NCBI GenBank assembly: GCA_028871475.1
Contig: JAGWMZ010000004.1
Span: 1 to 64,000 of the forward strand
Source of the DNA: Sphingomonadales bacterium
GTDB taxonomy: Bacteria; Pseudomonadota; Alphaproteobacteria; Sphingomonadales; Sphingomonadaceae
Direction of reading: 5' to 3'
Length of the DNA: 64,000 nucleotides
Shown here: in pieces, positions 35,677 to 47,140 of the stretch
Layout of the letters: the number at the start of each line of letters is the position of its first letter
How positions within the stretch are numbered: position 1 is the stretch's first letter
Notes under the pieces: generated by a model
The model's input: only the letters and a program-made list of their open reading frames with translations
Told to the model about the DNA's origin: nothing
The model's database searches: none
Program-made: the position numbers and the translations under genes

Positions 35677-36666
35677 TTGTTTCGCAAACGCACGTCCAAC
35701 CGTTATTACACCGGCCCCATCAGCGATCATTTCAACGGCAGGCATTTTTCCAATCCGCTGCCCACCCCCGGCAAGGGCCTGCGCGCTGTGATGCGCTGGC
35801 GCTTCACGTCAAAATCCGCGCGCTGGCCCGATGCGGTGCCCATCACGCCGGTGTGCCCGCAACCGGCAAGCGAGGCCACGCGCGTCACCATCGTAGGCCA
35901 TGCCACGGTGTTGATCCAGACCGGCGGGCTCAACATCGTGACCGATCCGGTGTGGTCGCAGCGAGCCAGCCCGGTCCATTATGCAGGGCCCAGGCGGGTG
36001 TGCCCGCCCGGTGTTGCCTTTGACGATCTGCCGTGCATTGACGTGATCCTGCTCAGCCACAATCATTACGACCATCTCGACAAGGTGACGATCACGCGAC
36101 TGGTCGAGCGCGACAATCCGCGCATCATCACGCCGCTGGGCAATGATTACATCGTGCAGGATGCCGCGCCCTGGGCCCGGGTCGAAGCCGGCGACTGGTG
36201 GGACGATTTCACGCTGGCCCCCGGTATCGAGGCCAGCATCGTGCCCGCACAGCACTGGTCCTCGCGTGGACTCTCGGATGCCCGCATGGCGCTGTGGGGC
36301 GGTTTCATGCTGCGCACGCGCGATGCGCTGATCTATTTTGCCGGAGACACGGCCTATGGCGATGGCGGCATCTTTCGAGCCTTGCGCCAGCGCTATGGCT
36401 CGCCCGATCTGGCGCTCATTCCCATTGGCGCCTATGCGCCGCGCTGGTTCATGAAGGATCAGCACACCGATCCCGATGAGTCAGTGCAGATCCTGCTCGA
36501 TCTCGATGCGCGCGCGGCCATCGGCCTGCATTGGGGTGTGTTTCAGCTCAGTGACGAGGGACGCGATGAGCCGCGCGACGAACTGGCCCTGGCGCTGGCC
36601 CAACGCCAGATCCTGCCCGACCGCTTCATCGCGGCCGAGCCGGGGCATGTGTGGGATCTGGCCTGA
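35677..36666 (+). CDS. Metallo-beta-lactamase-fold hydrolase, NAPE-PLD-like
   Basis: 329 aa from TTG 35677, chosen because the family N-terminus (RKRTSNRYYTGPISDHFNG) starts there and no better ATG exists in frame. The zinc site LLSHNHYDHLD (HxHxDH), WSSRG, IYFAGDTAYGDG and GLHWGVFQLSDE are typical of the NAPE-PLD/ UlaG-like branch. The substrate is unknown; phosphodiester or lipid hydrolysis is likely. It faces pyrC with 6 bp between the two stops. Confidence 0.87.
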   Translation: MFRKRTSNRYYTGPISDHFNGRHFSNPLPTPGKGLRAVMRWRFTSKSARWPDAVPITPVCPQPASEATRVTIVGHATVLIQTGGLNIVTDPVWSQRASPVHYAGPRRVCPPGVAFDDLPCIDVILLSHNHYDHLDKVTITRLVERDNPRIITPLGNDYIVQDAAPWARVEAGDWWDDFTLAPGIEASIVPAQHWSSRGLSDARMALWGGFMLRTRDALIYFAGDTAYGDGGIFRALRQRYGSPDLALIPIGAYAPRWFMKDQHTDPDESVQILLDLDARAAIGLHWGVFQLSDEGRDEPRDELALALAQRQILPDRFIAAEPGHVWDLA

Positions 36667-36672
36667 TCGGCC

Positions 36673-37707
36673 TCAGCCCTGAAATGTCCAGGCCAGTGTC
36701 TCGCCGGCATGGAAGGGCACCACAGCGGTGTCGCCTTCGCCAATCACGGCAGGCACCGCCACGCCGGTCTTGCTCAGTGTGATGGTGCCTTCGTTGACGG
36801 GCAGGCCGTAGAAGCGCGGGCCGTTCAGGCTGGCAAAGCCCTCGAAATGGGGCAGGGCGCCATCCTCGTCGAACACCTGGCAGTAGCTTTCCAGCGCGAA
36901 GGGCGCGTTGAAAATGCCCGCGCAGCCGCAGGAGGTTTCCTTGCGCGCGACATTGTGCGGCGCACTGTCGGTACCGAGGAAAAACTTGGGCGAGCCCGAG
37001 GTGACCGCCTTGCGCACGGCGAGGCGATGGTGCTCGCGCTTGGCCACCGGCAGGCAATAGGCATGCGGGCGGATGCCGCCATCGAAAATGGCGTTGCGGT
37101 TGATGATCATGTGCTGGGGCGTGACGGTGGCGGCGACAGTCTCCCCCCCGGCCAGCACGAAATCGGCCGCCTCAGCCGTGGTGATATGTTCGAGCACCAC
37201 CTTCAGCTCGGGATAATCCGACACCAGCGGGGTCAGGATACGCTCGATGAAGACGGCCTCGCGGTCGAAGATGTCCACCGCCCTGTCGGTCACCTCGCCA
37301 TGGATGAGCAGCGGCATGCCGATGCGCTGAATCGTGTCGAGCACCTTGGTCATCTTGCGGATGTCGGTGACGCCATGGGCCGAATTGGTGGTGGCATGGG
37401 CCGGGTAGAGCTTGGCGGCGGTGAAGACCCCTTCGCCGTGCCCGCGCGCGATCTCTTCCGCATCGATGCCATCGGTGAGATAGCAGACCATCAGCGGGGT
37501 GAAATCGCGCCCTTTGGGCAGGGCGGCCATGATCCGCTCGCGATAGGCCAAGGCCGCCGCCACGGTGGTGACCGGCGGGGTCAGGTTGGGCATCACGATG
37601 GCGCGGGCGAACTGGCGCGCGGTATAATCGGCCACGGCGGCCAGCATGGCGCCATCGCGCAGGTGAACGTGCCAGTCGTCGGGGCGGCGGATGGTGATGG
37701 TGGTCAT
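36673..37707 (-). CDS. pyrC: Dihydroorotase (class II)
   Basis: 344 aa. Starts [19 protein letters not shown] (metal-binding HxH). The Lys that is carboxylated lies in [13 protein letters not shown], further ligands in [10 protein letters not shown] and [10 protein letters not shown], and the catalytic Asp in FLGTDSAPH. It closes the ring of dihydroorotate in pyrimidine synthesis. The length matches the PyrC type, not the PyrC-like pseudo-enzyme with PyrB. The track ORF is longer only because no stop interrupts the upstream frame. Confidence 0.96.
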   Translation of the reverse strand: MTTITIRRPDDWHVHLRDGAMLAAVADYTARQFARAIVMPNLTPPVTTVAAALAYRERIMAALPKGRDFTPLMVCYLTDGIDAEEIARGHGEGVFTAAKLYPAHATTNSAHGVTDIRKMTKVLDTIQRIGMPLLIHGEVTDRAVDIFDREAVFIERILTPLVSDYPELKVVLEHITTAEAADFVLAGGETVAATVTPQHMIINRNAIFDGGIRPHAYCLPVAKREHHRLAVRKAVTSGSPKFFLGTDSAPHNVARKETSCGCAGIFNAPFALESYCQVFDEDGALPHFEGFASLNGPRFYGLPVNEGTITLSKTGVAVPAVIGEGDTAVVPFHAGETLAWTFQG

Positions 37708-37778
37708 GGGCCAGTCCCCTAACGCGCCACGCGGCGGATCGCCAGCCGGATTCGACGGATTTCGGCCTGACGGCGCCC

Positions 37779-38312
37779 TCAGGGCAGGGCGATGGCCAGA
37801 AGGCGGATCTGCGCCACCGCGCTCGACGAGATCTGCACTGTGTAATGGCCGGGCTTCAGCGTAAAATCGACCATCTTGCGGATGCCCGAACAATCCGGCC
37901 CATGCGCGTGGGCGATGGAGCGCTGCGCCCCATCCTGCCCCACCACATCCAGCCAGGCCGCCGCGCTGAGCGCGATGCGATAGGTGCCCGTTTTGGCAAT
38001 ATCGAGCGACAGCACGCCGCCATGGCTGGTCGCCTCGCCGCTTTTGGCCGGCGGCAGGAGAAAATGCAGCGATGGGGTGGGCAGCAGGGCAAGCTGCGCG
38101 GCACGGCCCAGCGTCACGGTGGGGGCATGGGCGCCATCGGCCCCGGCGGCAAGCGGGGCTGGCCTCGCCCATGGCGCCAGCGCGCCGGCGGGGGCAATGG
38201 GGGCCGGGCAGGCGGGGGCGGCTGACGCAGCCATGGAACCTTGCTCGGCCATGGCGGGCGCGGACAGCATCAGCCCCGTCGCCAGCAGGCAAAGCTTTGT
38301 TTTGATGCGCAT
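37779..38312 (-). CDS. Small secreted protein of unknown function (177 aa)
   Basis: A signal peptide ([22 protein letters not shown]) is followed by an Ala/Pro-rich stretch and a predicted beta domain ([50 protein letters not shown]). The overall pattern resembles small periplasmic carbohydrate-binding or pre-peptidase-C-type domains, but no motif decides. Similar small proteins are common in Sphingomonadales. It is 71 bp before pyrC on the same strand. Confidence 0.8.
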   Translation of the reverse strand: MRIKTKLCLLATGLMLSAPAMAEQGSMAASAAPACPAPIAPAGALAPWARPAPLAAGADGAHAPTVTLGRAAQLALLPTPSLHFLLPPAKSGEATSHGGVLSLDIAKTGTYRIALSAAAWLDVVGQDGAQRSIAHAHGPDCSGIRKMVDFTLKPGHYTVQISSSAVAQIRLLAIALP

Positions 38313-38484
38313 GGCGGCCATTCCCTCACCAGATGAGCGACCTTTGTAACCCGCCACCGAACAAAGACCAGAGTTCAGGCAAAAAAGGCCCCCGACATTG
38401 GTCGCAAAAGGGGCTACTTTAGGATGTGGCCGCCTTGCCTTGGCGCGCAACCGGGCGCACTTCGCCGTGAACAGAACATCCTGA

Positions 38485-40020
<1,536 letters not shown>

Positions 40021-40041
40021 GGGTTTGAAGAAAAAGGGAAG

Positions 40042-40099
40042 GTGCGAGGGCGCCCTAGCTTGTCGCTCGCGACAAGCGCTCGCTTAGTGGCCTCGCATC
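40042..40099. repeat. Short intergenic hairpin element
   Basis: GGTGCGAGGGCGCC at the left, core GCTTGTCGCTCGCGACAAGC, then GCTCGCTTAGTGGCCTCGCATC. It has the same core as the hybrid element at 10400-10522. It lies between aarC and the dienelactone hydrolase gene, both on the plus strand. Confidence 0.85.
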
Positions 40100-40147
40100 T
40101 TTCTTTCCCTTCTTGCCTCACCGCCTTCTTCCCTGCAAACCCACCCC

Positions 40148-40891
40148 ATGATCCTGCTCAGCGACGAATTCACCGACCTGGCCATCCATGATGGCGTGAT
40201 GCGCACCCATATCTTCCGCCCGGCGGCGGAGGGGCAATTCCCCGGCGTGGTGCTTTTTTCCGAGATTTATCAGGTAACGGCGCCCATCCGCCGGCTGGCG
40301 GCCTTCATTGCGGGCCATGGCTATGTCGTCGCCGTGCCCGAGGTCTATCATGAATATGAGACGCCCGGCACGGTGCTGGCCTATGACCAGCCGGGCACGG
40401 AACGTGGCAATGCGTTGAAGATCGAGAAGCCGGTGGCCGGCTATGACGCCGATGCCCGCGCCGTGCTCGATTATCTGGCGACGCACCCTTCGTGTAATGG
40501 CCGTCTGGCCACGGCGGGTGTGTGCCTTGGCGGCCATCTGGCTTTGCGCGGGGCGTTGGACCCGCGTGTGGCGGCAGCCGCCTGTTTCTACCCCACCGAT
40601 GTGCATGGCGGCACGCTGGGGCAGGGCAAGAGCGATGACACGCTGGCGCGGCTGGCGGAGCTGAAGGCGCAGGCGCTGTTCGTCTGGGGGCGGCAGGACC
40701 CGCATGTGCCCTTTGCCGGGCGCGAGGTGATCCGCGCGCGGCTGGAGGCGGTGGAGGCGCGCTATGAGTGGCATGAGGTGAACGGCGCCCATGCCTTCCT
40801 GCGCGACGAGGGCTATCGCTATGACCCGGAACTTTTCGTGCAGACGACCGGCTGGATGCTGAGCCTGTTCGCGCGGGTGCTGCGCCGGTAG
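40148..40891 (+). CDS. Dienelactone hydrolase family protein
   Basis: 247 aa. Alpha/beta hydrolase with the nucleophile Cys in GVCLGGHLA (G-x-C-x-G), Asp in WGRQDPHVPF and His in NGAHAFLRDEG, the Cys-Asp-His triad of dienelactone hydrolases. The true substrate is open, because many members act on other esters and lactones and no chlorocatechol genes are near. It lies upstream of the M28 peptidase. Confidence 0.9.
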   Translation: MILLSDEFTDLAIHDGVMRTHIFRPAAEGQFPGVVLFSEIYQVTAPIRRLAAFIAGHGYVVAVPEVYHEYETPGTVLAYDQPGTERGNALKIEKPVAGYDADARAVLDYLATHPSCNGRLATAGVCLGGHLALRGALDPRVAAAACFYPTDVHGGTLGQGKSDDTLARLAELKAQALFVWGRQDPHVPFAGREVIRARLEAVEARYEWHEVNGAHAFLRDEGYRYDPELFVQTTGWMLSLFARVLRR

Positions 40892-40966
40892 GAGTCTGGG
40901 GTATTTGCGCAATTGGCGCGGCTGGCGGGGCGTGCATGGTGTGCGGGTCTGATCGAGAGGTATTCC

Positions 40967-42607
40967 ATGCGCCAGCGCCTGCTTTCCGCCCTAGCCCTTG
41001 CCAGCGTGACGGGCGGCGGCCTGCTTGCTGATGCCACTGCAAGCGCTCAGACTTTCTCGACCCCGTCAGCCGTTCCCCCGCCCGGCGAAGCGCCCAAGGT
41101 CAGTGCCTTGTGGGCGGTGGTGCGCGAGCTGGCCGACGACAGCTATCAGGGGCGCGGGGCAGGTTCACCCGGTTATGACCGTGCGGCGGCATGGCTGGTG
41201 AAGCAACTGACCGCGATGGGCTTGCAACCGGCAGGCACGAAGGGTTTCTATCAGCCGGTCGATCTCGTGGCGCAAAGCTTTGACACCGCCGCCAGCCATG
41301 CGGCGCTGATCGGCCCATCGGCCATGGTGCCGCTTTCCGTGCCGCAAGACATCTATTTTCGCGGCGGCCATGCCATGCCGGTGGATCTGAACGCGCCTAT
41401 CATCTTTGCGGGCTATGGCCTGTCCATGCCCGATGTCGGCTATGATGATTTTGCCGACATTGATGTGAAGGGCAAAATCGTCGTCGTGCTGCCCGGCGGG
41501 CCGGAGTCGATTTCGGGCGCGCGCAAGTCGAATGCCCGCAGCGAGGTGGCCGGGCTGTTGGCGCGGCGCGGGGCGCTGGGGCTGATCCAGCTTTCGACGC
41601 CCAAGCAGACCGAAATTCCATGGGCGCGGCAGGTGAGCGGCTCCTCGCGCGCCTCGTTGATGCTCAGCGACGGTGGCTTGCGCGATGTTTCTGCGCCCTT
41701 CCTCGCCGGCGCTCTCAACCCCGAGAAGGCCGAGGCGCTGCTGGCAGGGTCGGGCCACAGTTTTGCCGAACTGGCCGCTCTGGCAGATAGCGGGGCGAAG
41801 CTGCCCCATTTCGATCTGGCCACCCGCCTCTCCACCCATGTCGTGACCACACGCAAGCTGCTGCACAGCGCCAACATCGTTGCCCGCCTGCCCGGCAGCG
41901 ATCCGGTGCTGTCCAAGCAAGTCGTTGTCGTCTCGGCCCATCTCGACGGGCTTGGCGTGGGCACGCCGGTGAAGGGCGATGCCATCTACAATGGCGCGCT
42001 TGACAATGCGGTTGGCGTGGCCAGCGCCCTGACCATCGCCCGCGACCTCAAATCGGGCAAGCGCCCGCGCCGCAGCGTGCTCTTCCTTTTCCCCACCGCC
42101 GAGGAAGGCGGTCTGCTCGGCTCGCGCTATTTCGCCATGCGGCCCAGCGTGCCAAAGACAAGCATCGTGGCCGACATCAACTTCGACATGCCGCTGCCGA
42201 TCTTCCCGCTTACCAGCGTGACGCCCATCGGCTATGAGGAAAGCTCTCTGGGCAAGGTTGCCGCCGCCGTGTCCGACAAGATGGGCCTGCCCATCGTGCC
42301 AGACCCCTTTCCCGACCGTCGCGTCTTCATCCGCTCTGACCAATATAGTTTCATCAAGGCCGGCGTGCCCTCGCTGTTCATGAAGCTGGGCTTCAAGCGC
42401 GATACGCCCGAGGCGGTGGTCGAGCATGACTGGCGCGCCAACATCTACCATTCCCCGCGCGATGATGGAAACCAGCCGGTGATCCGCCCGGTGGCAGCCG
42501 CTTTTGCGGATTACGTGACTGCCGTGGTGCGGCGCGTCGCCAATGAAACGGCACGGCCGACATGGAATGCAGATAGCTATTTCGCGCGGTTTGCGGGGAA
42601 GAAATGA
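40967..42607 (+). CDS. Secreted M28-family aminopeptidase with PA domain
   Basis: 546 aa from ATG 40967. A signal peptide (ALALASVTGGGLLADATASAQ) is followed by a PA-like insert (about 130-270) and the Peptidase_M28 domain. Zinc ligands: SAHLDGLG, NGALDNAVG, PTAEEGGLLGSR (Glu-Glu), the Asp in NFDMPLPI and the His in NIYHSPRDD. It should cleave N-terminal residues from peptides in the periplasm or outside. A long repeat element follows its stop. Confidence 0.93.
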   Translation: MRQRLLSALALASVTGGGLLADATASAQTFSTPSAVPPPGEAPKVSALWAVVRELADDSYQGRGAGSPGYDRAAAWLVKQLTAMGLQPAGTKGFYQPVDLVAQSFDTAASHAALIGPSAMVPLSVPQDIYFRGGHAMPVDLNAPIIFAGYGLSMPDVGYDDFADIDVKGKIVVVLPGGPESISGARKSNARSEVAGLLARRGALGLIQLSTPKQTEIPWARQVSGSSRASLMLSDGGLRDVSAPFLAGALNPEKAEALLAGSGHSFAELAALADSGAKLPHFDLATRLSTHVVTTRKLLHSANIVARLPGSDPVLSKQVVVVSAHLDGLGVGTPVKGDAIYNGALDNAVGVASALTIARDLKSGKRPRRSVLFLFPTAEEGGLLGSRYFAMRPSVPKTSIVADINFDMPLPIFPLTSVTPIGYEESSLGKVAAAVSDKMGLPIVPDPFPDRRVFIRSDQYSFIKAGVPSLFMKLGFKRDTPEAVVEHDWRANIYHSPRDDGNQPVIRPVAAAFADYVTAVVRRVANETARPTWNADSYFARFAGKK

Positions 42608-42615
42608 AAGAGAAG

Positions 42616-42828
42616 GTGCGAGGGCCATCGCCCTCGCGCTCCTTTTTGTTTGGAGAGGGACTGCCGGGCCGAAGCATAGCGCCAGCATCGCCGCGCCGCA
42701 GGCAGGAAGAACGAAGGCGCAGCGCTGGGGGCATGAAAGCCTGCGGCGCGGCCAACTCAGCGCTTTGGCCGAACCCTGCACACAACGCCGACATCTAAAG
42801 GGAGCGCGAGGGCGATGGCCCTCGCACT
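42616..42828. repeat. Long intergenic inverted-repeat element, copy 7 (last in window)
   Basis: Between the convergent peptidase and mannosidase genes. The left hairpin and arm are intact (GCGCCAGCATCGCCGCGCC). The right inner arm is partly changed (GCCTGCGGCGCGGCCAACTC). The right hairpin is intact. No further copy is seen to 64000. Confidence 0.88.
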
Positions 42829-42841
42829 TATCGCTTCCTTC

Positions 42842-45166
42842 TTACTTCCCCAAAGACATCGAGAAAGGCCGCGCCGAAAGCGCAGCGCCCCATGCCTTGT
42901 TCGGCTGGGCCTGCATGGTGAAATGCAACTCGCCCCCGGCACGCACTTGTGCATCGGTGATATAGGTCACGTTGAGCGGCTTTCCGTTGAGCGTCACCGA
43001 GCCGACGTAGGGATGCGCGTCCGACAGGCCATCGGTCACCACGGTGAAGTGGTTGCCGTTGGGCAGGGTGATGGTGGCGCGCGACACGAAGGGCCGCCCG
43101 ATGACATATTGGTTCGAGCCGGGCGCGACGGGGTAGAAGCCAAGGCCGGTGAACACCAGCCATGCTGACATCTGGCCAAGGTCGTCGTTACCGGCAAGGC
43201 CATCGGGGGTGGGCTTGTACTGGCTCTCGACAATCTGCTTCAGGCGGGCCTGGGTGCGCCATGGGGCGCCGGCATAGGTGTAGAGATAGGCGACGTGATG
43301 GCTGGGCTCATTGCCGTGGATATATTGGCCGATGAGACCCGCGATATCCTCGGCGTGGCTGTAATCCACCTTGGAGTTGTCGAAATCGAACATGGCGTCG
43401 AGCTTGGCGATGGCCTTGGCATCCCCGCCCAGGATCTTGAACAGCCCTGCCTGATCCTGCGGGGCGAACCAGCTGTATTGCCAGGCATTGCCCTCGGTAT
43501 AGTCCGAACCATAGTTGATGGCGGTGGGGTCGAAGGGGGTGCGGAAGCTGCCATCCGCCTTGCGGGCGCGCAGCCAGCCTGATTTGGCATCGAAGCTGTT
43601 GCGCCAGTAGGAGGCGCGCTTTTCGAAGGTGTCAGCAATGTCGGTGCGGCCCATGGCGCGGGCCATGCGCGAGATCGTCCAGTCGTCGAAGGCATATTCG
43701 ACGGTTTTGGAGGCCGCTTCCGGCTCGCGGTCGATGGGGACGTAGCCCAGCTTCATATAGTCGCCCAGGCCACCATATTGGGCGTGGGTAGCGCTGGCGA
43801 CCATGGCATCCAGAGCGGCATTGGCGTCAAAGCCCTTGATGCCCTTCAGATAAGCGTCCGCGATCACCGGCACGGCGTGATAGCCGATCATGCACCATGT
43901 CTCACGCCCGGCGAATTGCCAGATGGGCAGGATGCCATCGGGGCTTTCCTGCTGGCTGGCGACCAGCGAATTGACGACATCGGCGGTGGTCTGCTCGGGC
44001 TGGATGAGAGTGAGCAGCGGATGCTCGGCGCGGAATGTATCCCACAGCGAGAAGGTGGAGCGGAAGGTAAAGCCCCTGGCCAGATGGACCTGATCGTCCG
44101 GCCCGCGATAGCGGCCATCGGCATCGCTCCACACGCTGGGCGCCAGCAGGGCATGGTAAAGTGCGGTGTAGAGGTTGCGGCGCATGGTCTCGGGCGCCTC
44201 GATCTGCACGGCGCCCAGCGCCTTGCCCCAAGCGGCCTCGCTGGCGGCGCGGATGGCGTCGAAATCGCCCGGCTCGCTGGCGAGATTGGCGATGGCGCCA
44301 TTCTCGTCCACGCCTGACAGCGCGACCTTCACCTCCAGCGGGCCCTTGATCTGGCCGAAATCAAGGCTGGCCTCCAGCGCCTTGCCCAGCTTTTCGGAAA
44401 GGTCGGCATCGGTGCGGCCCGGCCCTTTGAAGCCACGATAGGGCACGTTGGTGTCGCGGTCGATCAACTCATGGCCGAGGAGCGGCGCGGAAAAGCGCAT
44501 GGCGAAATCGAGCTTGCGCCCCGGCGCCCAGCCGCGCGTTTCGCGAAAGCCGGTGAGCGTGCCATCGGGATGCAGATGCAGGCCCGACCACAGCACTTTG
44601 CCCGGATAGTTGTAGAGCGAGGTTCGCAGGTCGATCACCAGCCGCGCCCGTGCGCCGGGCTGGAAGGTGTAGCGGTGGACGCCAACGCGCGTGCCGGCGG
44701 TCATTTCGGCGCGGATTCCCGTATCGGCAAGGGTGACGGCGTAATAGCCGGGGTGGGCCACCTCGCTCTCATGCGAAAAGCGGCTGCGATAGCCCGACCC
44801 CGGCACTTTGGGATCACCCGGATCGAGTTTCACCTCGCCCACTTGCGGCATGACCAGAATGTCGCCCAGATCCGAATGGCCCGCGCCCGAAAAATGGGTA
44901 TGCGAAAAGCCCTGAATGGTGGGGTCGGAATAGCGATAGCCCGCCGCATGGCTGTAACAGGCGCGGATTTCACAACTCGTGTCGGTATCGGGCGAAAGCT
45001 GCACCATGCCGAAGGGCGCGCTGGCACCGGGGAAGGTATGACCTTCGCCGCCCGTGCCGACCATCGGGTCGGCGGCCTCGCTGGGGCTGGGCCCCTGTGC
45101 GTGAAGCGCCAGAGGAGAGCAGGACAGGACGAGGGCCAGAGCGGCGCGCAAGGGGGAGCGAAGCAT
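42842..45166 (-). CDS. Secreted GH92 alpha-mannosidase
   Basis: 774 aa with a signal peptide (ALALVLSCSPLALHA). GH92 signatures: DPMVGTGGEGHTFPGASAPFGMVQLSPDT, the central WGKALGAVQIEA, GNEPSHHVAYLYTYAGAPWRTQ and GNDDLGQMSAW. Enzymes of this family are calcium-dependent exo-alpha-mannosidases, mostly alpha-1,2, acting on yeast or N-glycan mannan. It is directly downstream (38 bp) of a DAACS symporter on the same strand, with no other polysaccharide genes near. Confidence 0.93.
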   Translation of the reverse strand: MLRSPLRAALALVLSCSPLALHAQGPSPSEAADPMVGTGGEGHTFPGASAPFGMVQLSPDTDTSCEIRACYSHAAGYRYSDPTIQGFSHTHFSGAGHSDLGDILVMPQVGEVKLDPGDPKVPGSGYRSRFSHESEVAHPGYYAVTLADTGIRAEMTAGTRVGVHRYTFQPGARARLVIDLRTSLYNYPGKVLWSGLHLHPDGTLTGFRETRGWAPGRKLDFAMRFSAPLLGHELIDRDTNVPYRGFKGPGRTDADLSEKLGKALEASLDFGQIKGPLEVKVALSGVDENGAIANLASEPGDFDAIRAASEAAWGKALGAVQIEAPETMRRNLYTALYHALLAPSVWSDADGRYRGPDDQVHLARGFTFRSTFSLWDTFRAEHPLLTLIQPEQTTADVVNSLVASQQESPDGILPIWQFAGRETWCMIGYHAVPVIADAYLKGIKGFDANAALDAMVASATHAQYGGLGDYMKLGYVPIDREPEAASKTVEYAFDDWTISRMARAMGRTDIADTFEKRASYWRNSFDAKSGWLRARKADGSFRTPFDPTAINYGSDYTEGNAWQYSWFAPQDQAGLFKILGGDAKAIAKLDAMFDFDNSKVDYSHAEDIAGLIGQYIHGNEPSHHVAYLYTYAGAPWRTQARLKQIVESQYKPTPDGLAGNDDLGQMSAWLVFTGLGFYPVAPGSNQYVIGRPFVSRATITLPNGNHFTVVTDGLSDAHPYVGSVTLNGKPLNVTYITDAQVRAGGELHFTMQAQPNKAWGAALSARPFSMSLGK

Positions 45167-45204
45167 GGGGGCGGTTTGTAAGCCGTCCCCGCGCCACTGT
45201 CCAA

Positions 45205-46536
45205 TCAGGCGATCAGCGCATCCGCCAAAGTGCCATCATGATAGCGGGCCTCGTCCAGCAGCCCTTCGCGGCGGGCGACCAGCGTGGGGATGAGGATCTG
45301 CCCGGCGACATTGGTGGCGGTGCGTCCCATGTCGAGAATGGGGTCGATGGCGAGCAACAGCCCCACGCCTTCCAGCGGCAGGCCCAGCGTGGAGAGGGTG
45401 AGGGTGAGCATCACCACCGCGCCTGTCACCCCCGCCGTGGCGGCCGAGCCCAGCACCGAGACGGCGACGATCAGTCCATATTGCAGCGGCGCCAGCGTGA
45501 TGCCGTAGAACTGCGCGATGAAGATGGCGGCAATGGCGGGATAGACCGCGGCGCAACCATCCATCTTGGTGGTGGCGGCAATCGGCACGGCAAAGGAGGC
45601 ATAGGCGCGCGGCACGCCCAGCTCCTCGGCGGCGACTTCGGCCAGCGGCAGGGCCGCAGCGGAGGAGCGCGAGACGAAGGCAAGCTGGATGGCAGGCCAT
45701 GCCTTGGCATAGAAGCGGCGCGGCGAAAGCCCATGGGCCGCCAGCAGCGAGGGATAGACCACGCCCACCACCAGCGCGAGGCCAAGGTAGAGCGCGCCGG
45801 CAAACAGGCCCAGACGCGACAGCGTGTCCCAGCCATATTGCACCACGGCATTGCCGATCAGCGCCGCTGTGCCGATGGGTGCAAGGCGGATCACCCAGCC
45901 CAGCAGTTTGCGCAGCACCACCAGCAGGTCCGCCGTCCAGCCCAGAAAGCGCTGGCCTGCCTCACCCGAATGCAGCGCTGCGCTGCCCACCGCCAGAGCG
46001 ATGACGACCACTTGCAGGATGTTGAAATCCACCCCCGTGCTGGCCGCGCCATTGGCCAGTTTGGTGGTGGCGACAAGGCCAAGCATGTTGGCCGGGATCA
46101 GCCCCTTGATGAAATCGAGCCAACTGCCCACCGTGTGGGGCTGGGCTGCCTCGCTGGCGATGGCCCCGCTGTGCAGGCCGGGTTGCAGGCCAAGGCCCAG
46201 CGCAATGCCGATGGACACGGCGATGAGCGCGGTGATGGCAAACCACAGGAAGGTCTGCGCCGCCAGCCGCGCGGCATTGTTCAACTCACCCAGCCGTGCC
46301 ACGCTGGCCACGATGGCGGCAAACACCAGCGGCGCCACGGTGGCGCGCAGCAGGGTGATGAAGCTCGACCCCATCAGATTGAGCGCGACCGCCAGCGGAT
46401 GTGTCTTGTCGCCCGGCAAGGCGCCGGTTGCCCGTGCCAGCAGGCCCAGCGCCAGACCAATGCCGATGGCCGCCGCGATCTGCAAGGCAAAGCCGCGCCG
46501 TGGCGGCCGGGAGGGGGACAGGGTGGTCTGGGTCAC
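45205..46536 (-). CDS. Second DAACS/SDF-family dicarboxylate or amino-acid symporter
   Basis: 443 aa from GTG 46536 with GGAG before it; the track extends to 46662. Family signs are LPGDKTHPLAVALNLMGSSFI, FVSRSSAAALPLAEVAA (serine-rich loop), MDGCAAVYPAIAAIFIAQFYG and AIDPILDMGRTATNVAG. It is a distant paralogue of the gene at 8981, with more similarity to the proton-glutamate branch. An 11-base C run sits just 5' of its Shine-Dalgarno. It may form an operon with the GH92 gene. Confidence 0.88.
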   Translation of the reverse strand: MTQTTLSPSRPPRRGFALQIAAAIGIGLALGLLARATGALPGDKTHPLAVALNLMGSSFITLLRATVAPLVFAAIVASVARLGELNNAARLAAQTFLWFAITALIAVSIGIALGLGLQPGLHSGAIASEAAQPHTVGSWLDFIKGLIPANMLGLVATTKLANGAASTGVDFNILQVVVIALAVGSAALHSGEAGQRFLGWTADLLVVLRKLLGWVIRLAPIGTAALIGNAVVQYGWDTLSRLGLFAGALYLGLALVVGVVYPSLLAAHGLSPRRFYAKAWPAIQLAFVSRSSAAALPLAEVAAEELGVPRAYASFAVPIAATTKMDGCAAVYPAIAAIFIAQFYGITLAPLQYGLIVAVSVLGSAATAGVTGAVVMLTLTLSTLGLPLEGVGLLLAIDPILDMGRTATNVAGQILIPTLVARREGLLDEARYHDGTLADALIA

Positions 46537-47140
46537 GTCAGGCTCCGGGGGGGGGGGAGGGGTGAGAGCGCATATGGGAGGCAGGTGATCACAATCCCAG
46601 CCTCTGCCAGAAGGCATCGGCGGTGACGCTGGCCTCCGGGCGGGAGGGACGGGTTTCGCCATGCCACCATGAGGGGTGCGGTAGGGGAGGGATTGTGCCC
46701 GACCTTGCTGCCGGGCGGCGGGGAAAATCGGGCTGGCGAGACATCAGTCGGTTCCTTGTCTTGCGGCTTCCGGAAGCCGTCTGGTGTCGTGTCGATCCCT
46801 GGAATAATATTGATAAGGCAGTATTTATCGTCACTGACGGTGGCGGGCGCGGGGCCCGTCTGGCCGAACTGCTTCGCGTCCATCCGGCACGGGACAGGAA
46901 GGGGGGCGTCGGATCAGAGGTCTAATCACTACTAATAAAGTAGAGTTTTGTCCCGCAAGCCTTGCTGAGGGTCTGCCAAGAAATTCTATGTCCGAAAGGC
47001 CCCGCTCAAACCACCTCTTTGCCGGTTTCAACAAACTCTAGCCCGCCGCTTGGCATTCAGGGATTGAGCCGACCGGCCAAAGCTGATTATGCAGGGGGCA
47101 TGGTTGCTTTTCTTCAACCCTTGCCCCTACGGTTTGCCCG
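46537..47140. other. Gap between the symporter and the amidotransferase; divergent promoters
   Basis: 604 bp without a recognised gene. It contains an 11-G homopolymer (46547-46557), a locally A/T-rich island at about 46801-46830 (AATAATATTGATAAGGCAG) and another at 46920-46950 (CTACTAATAAAGTAGAG, itself an imperfect hairpin CTACT/AGTAG). These are likely promoter or operator sites. Small ORFs here have no family features. Confidence 0.5.

Noticed and set aside
46623-46925. 100-aa ORF in the gap upstream of the symporter
   Set aside because: Several overlapping frames are open here, none with a good start signal or family features.
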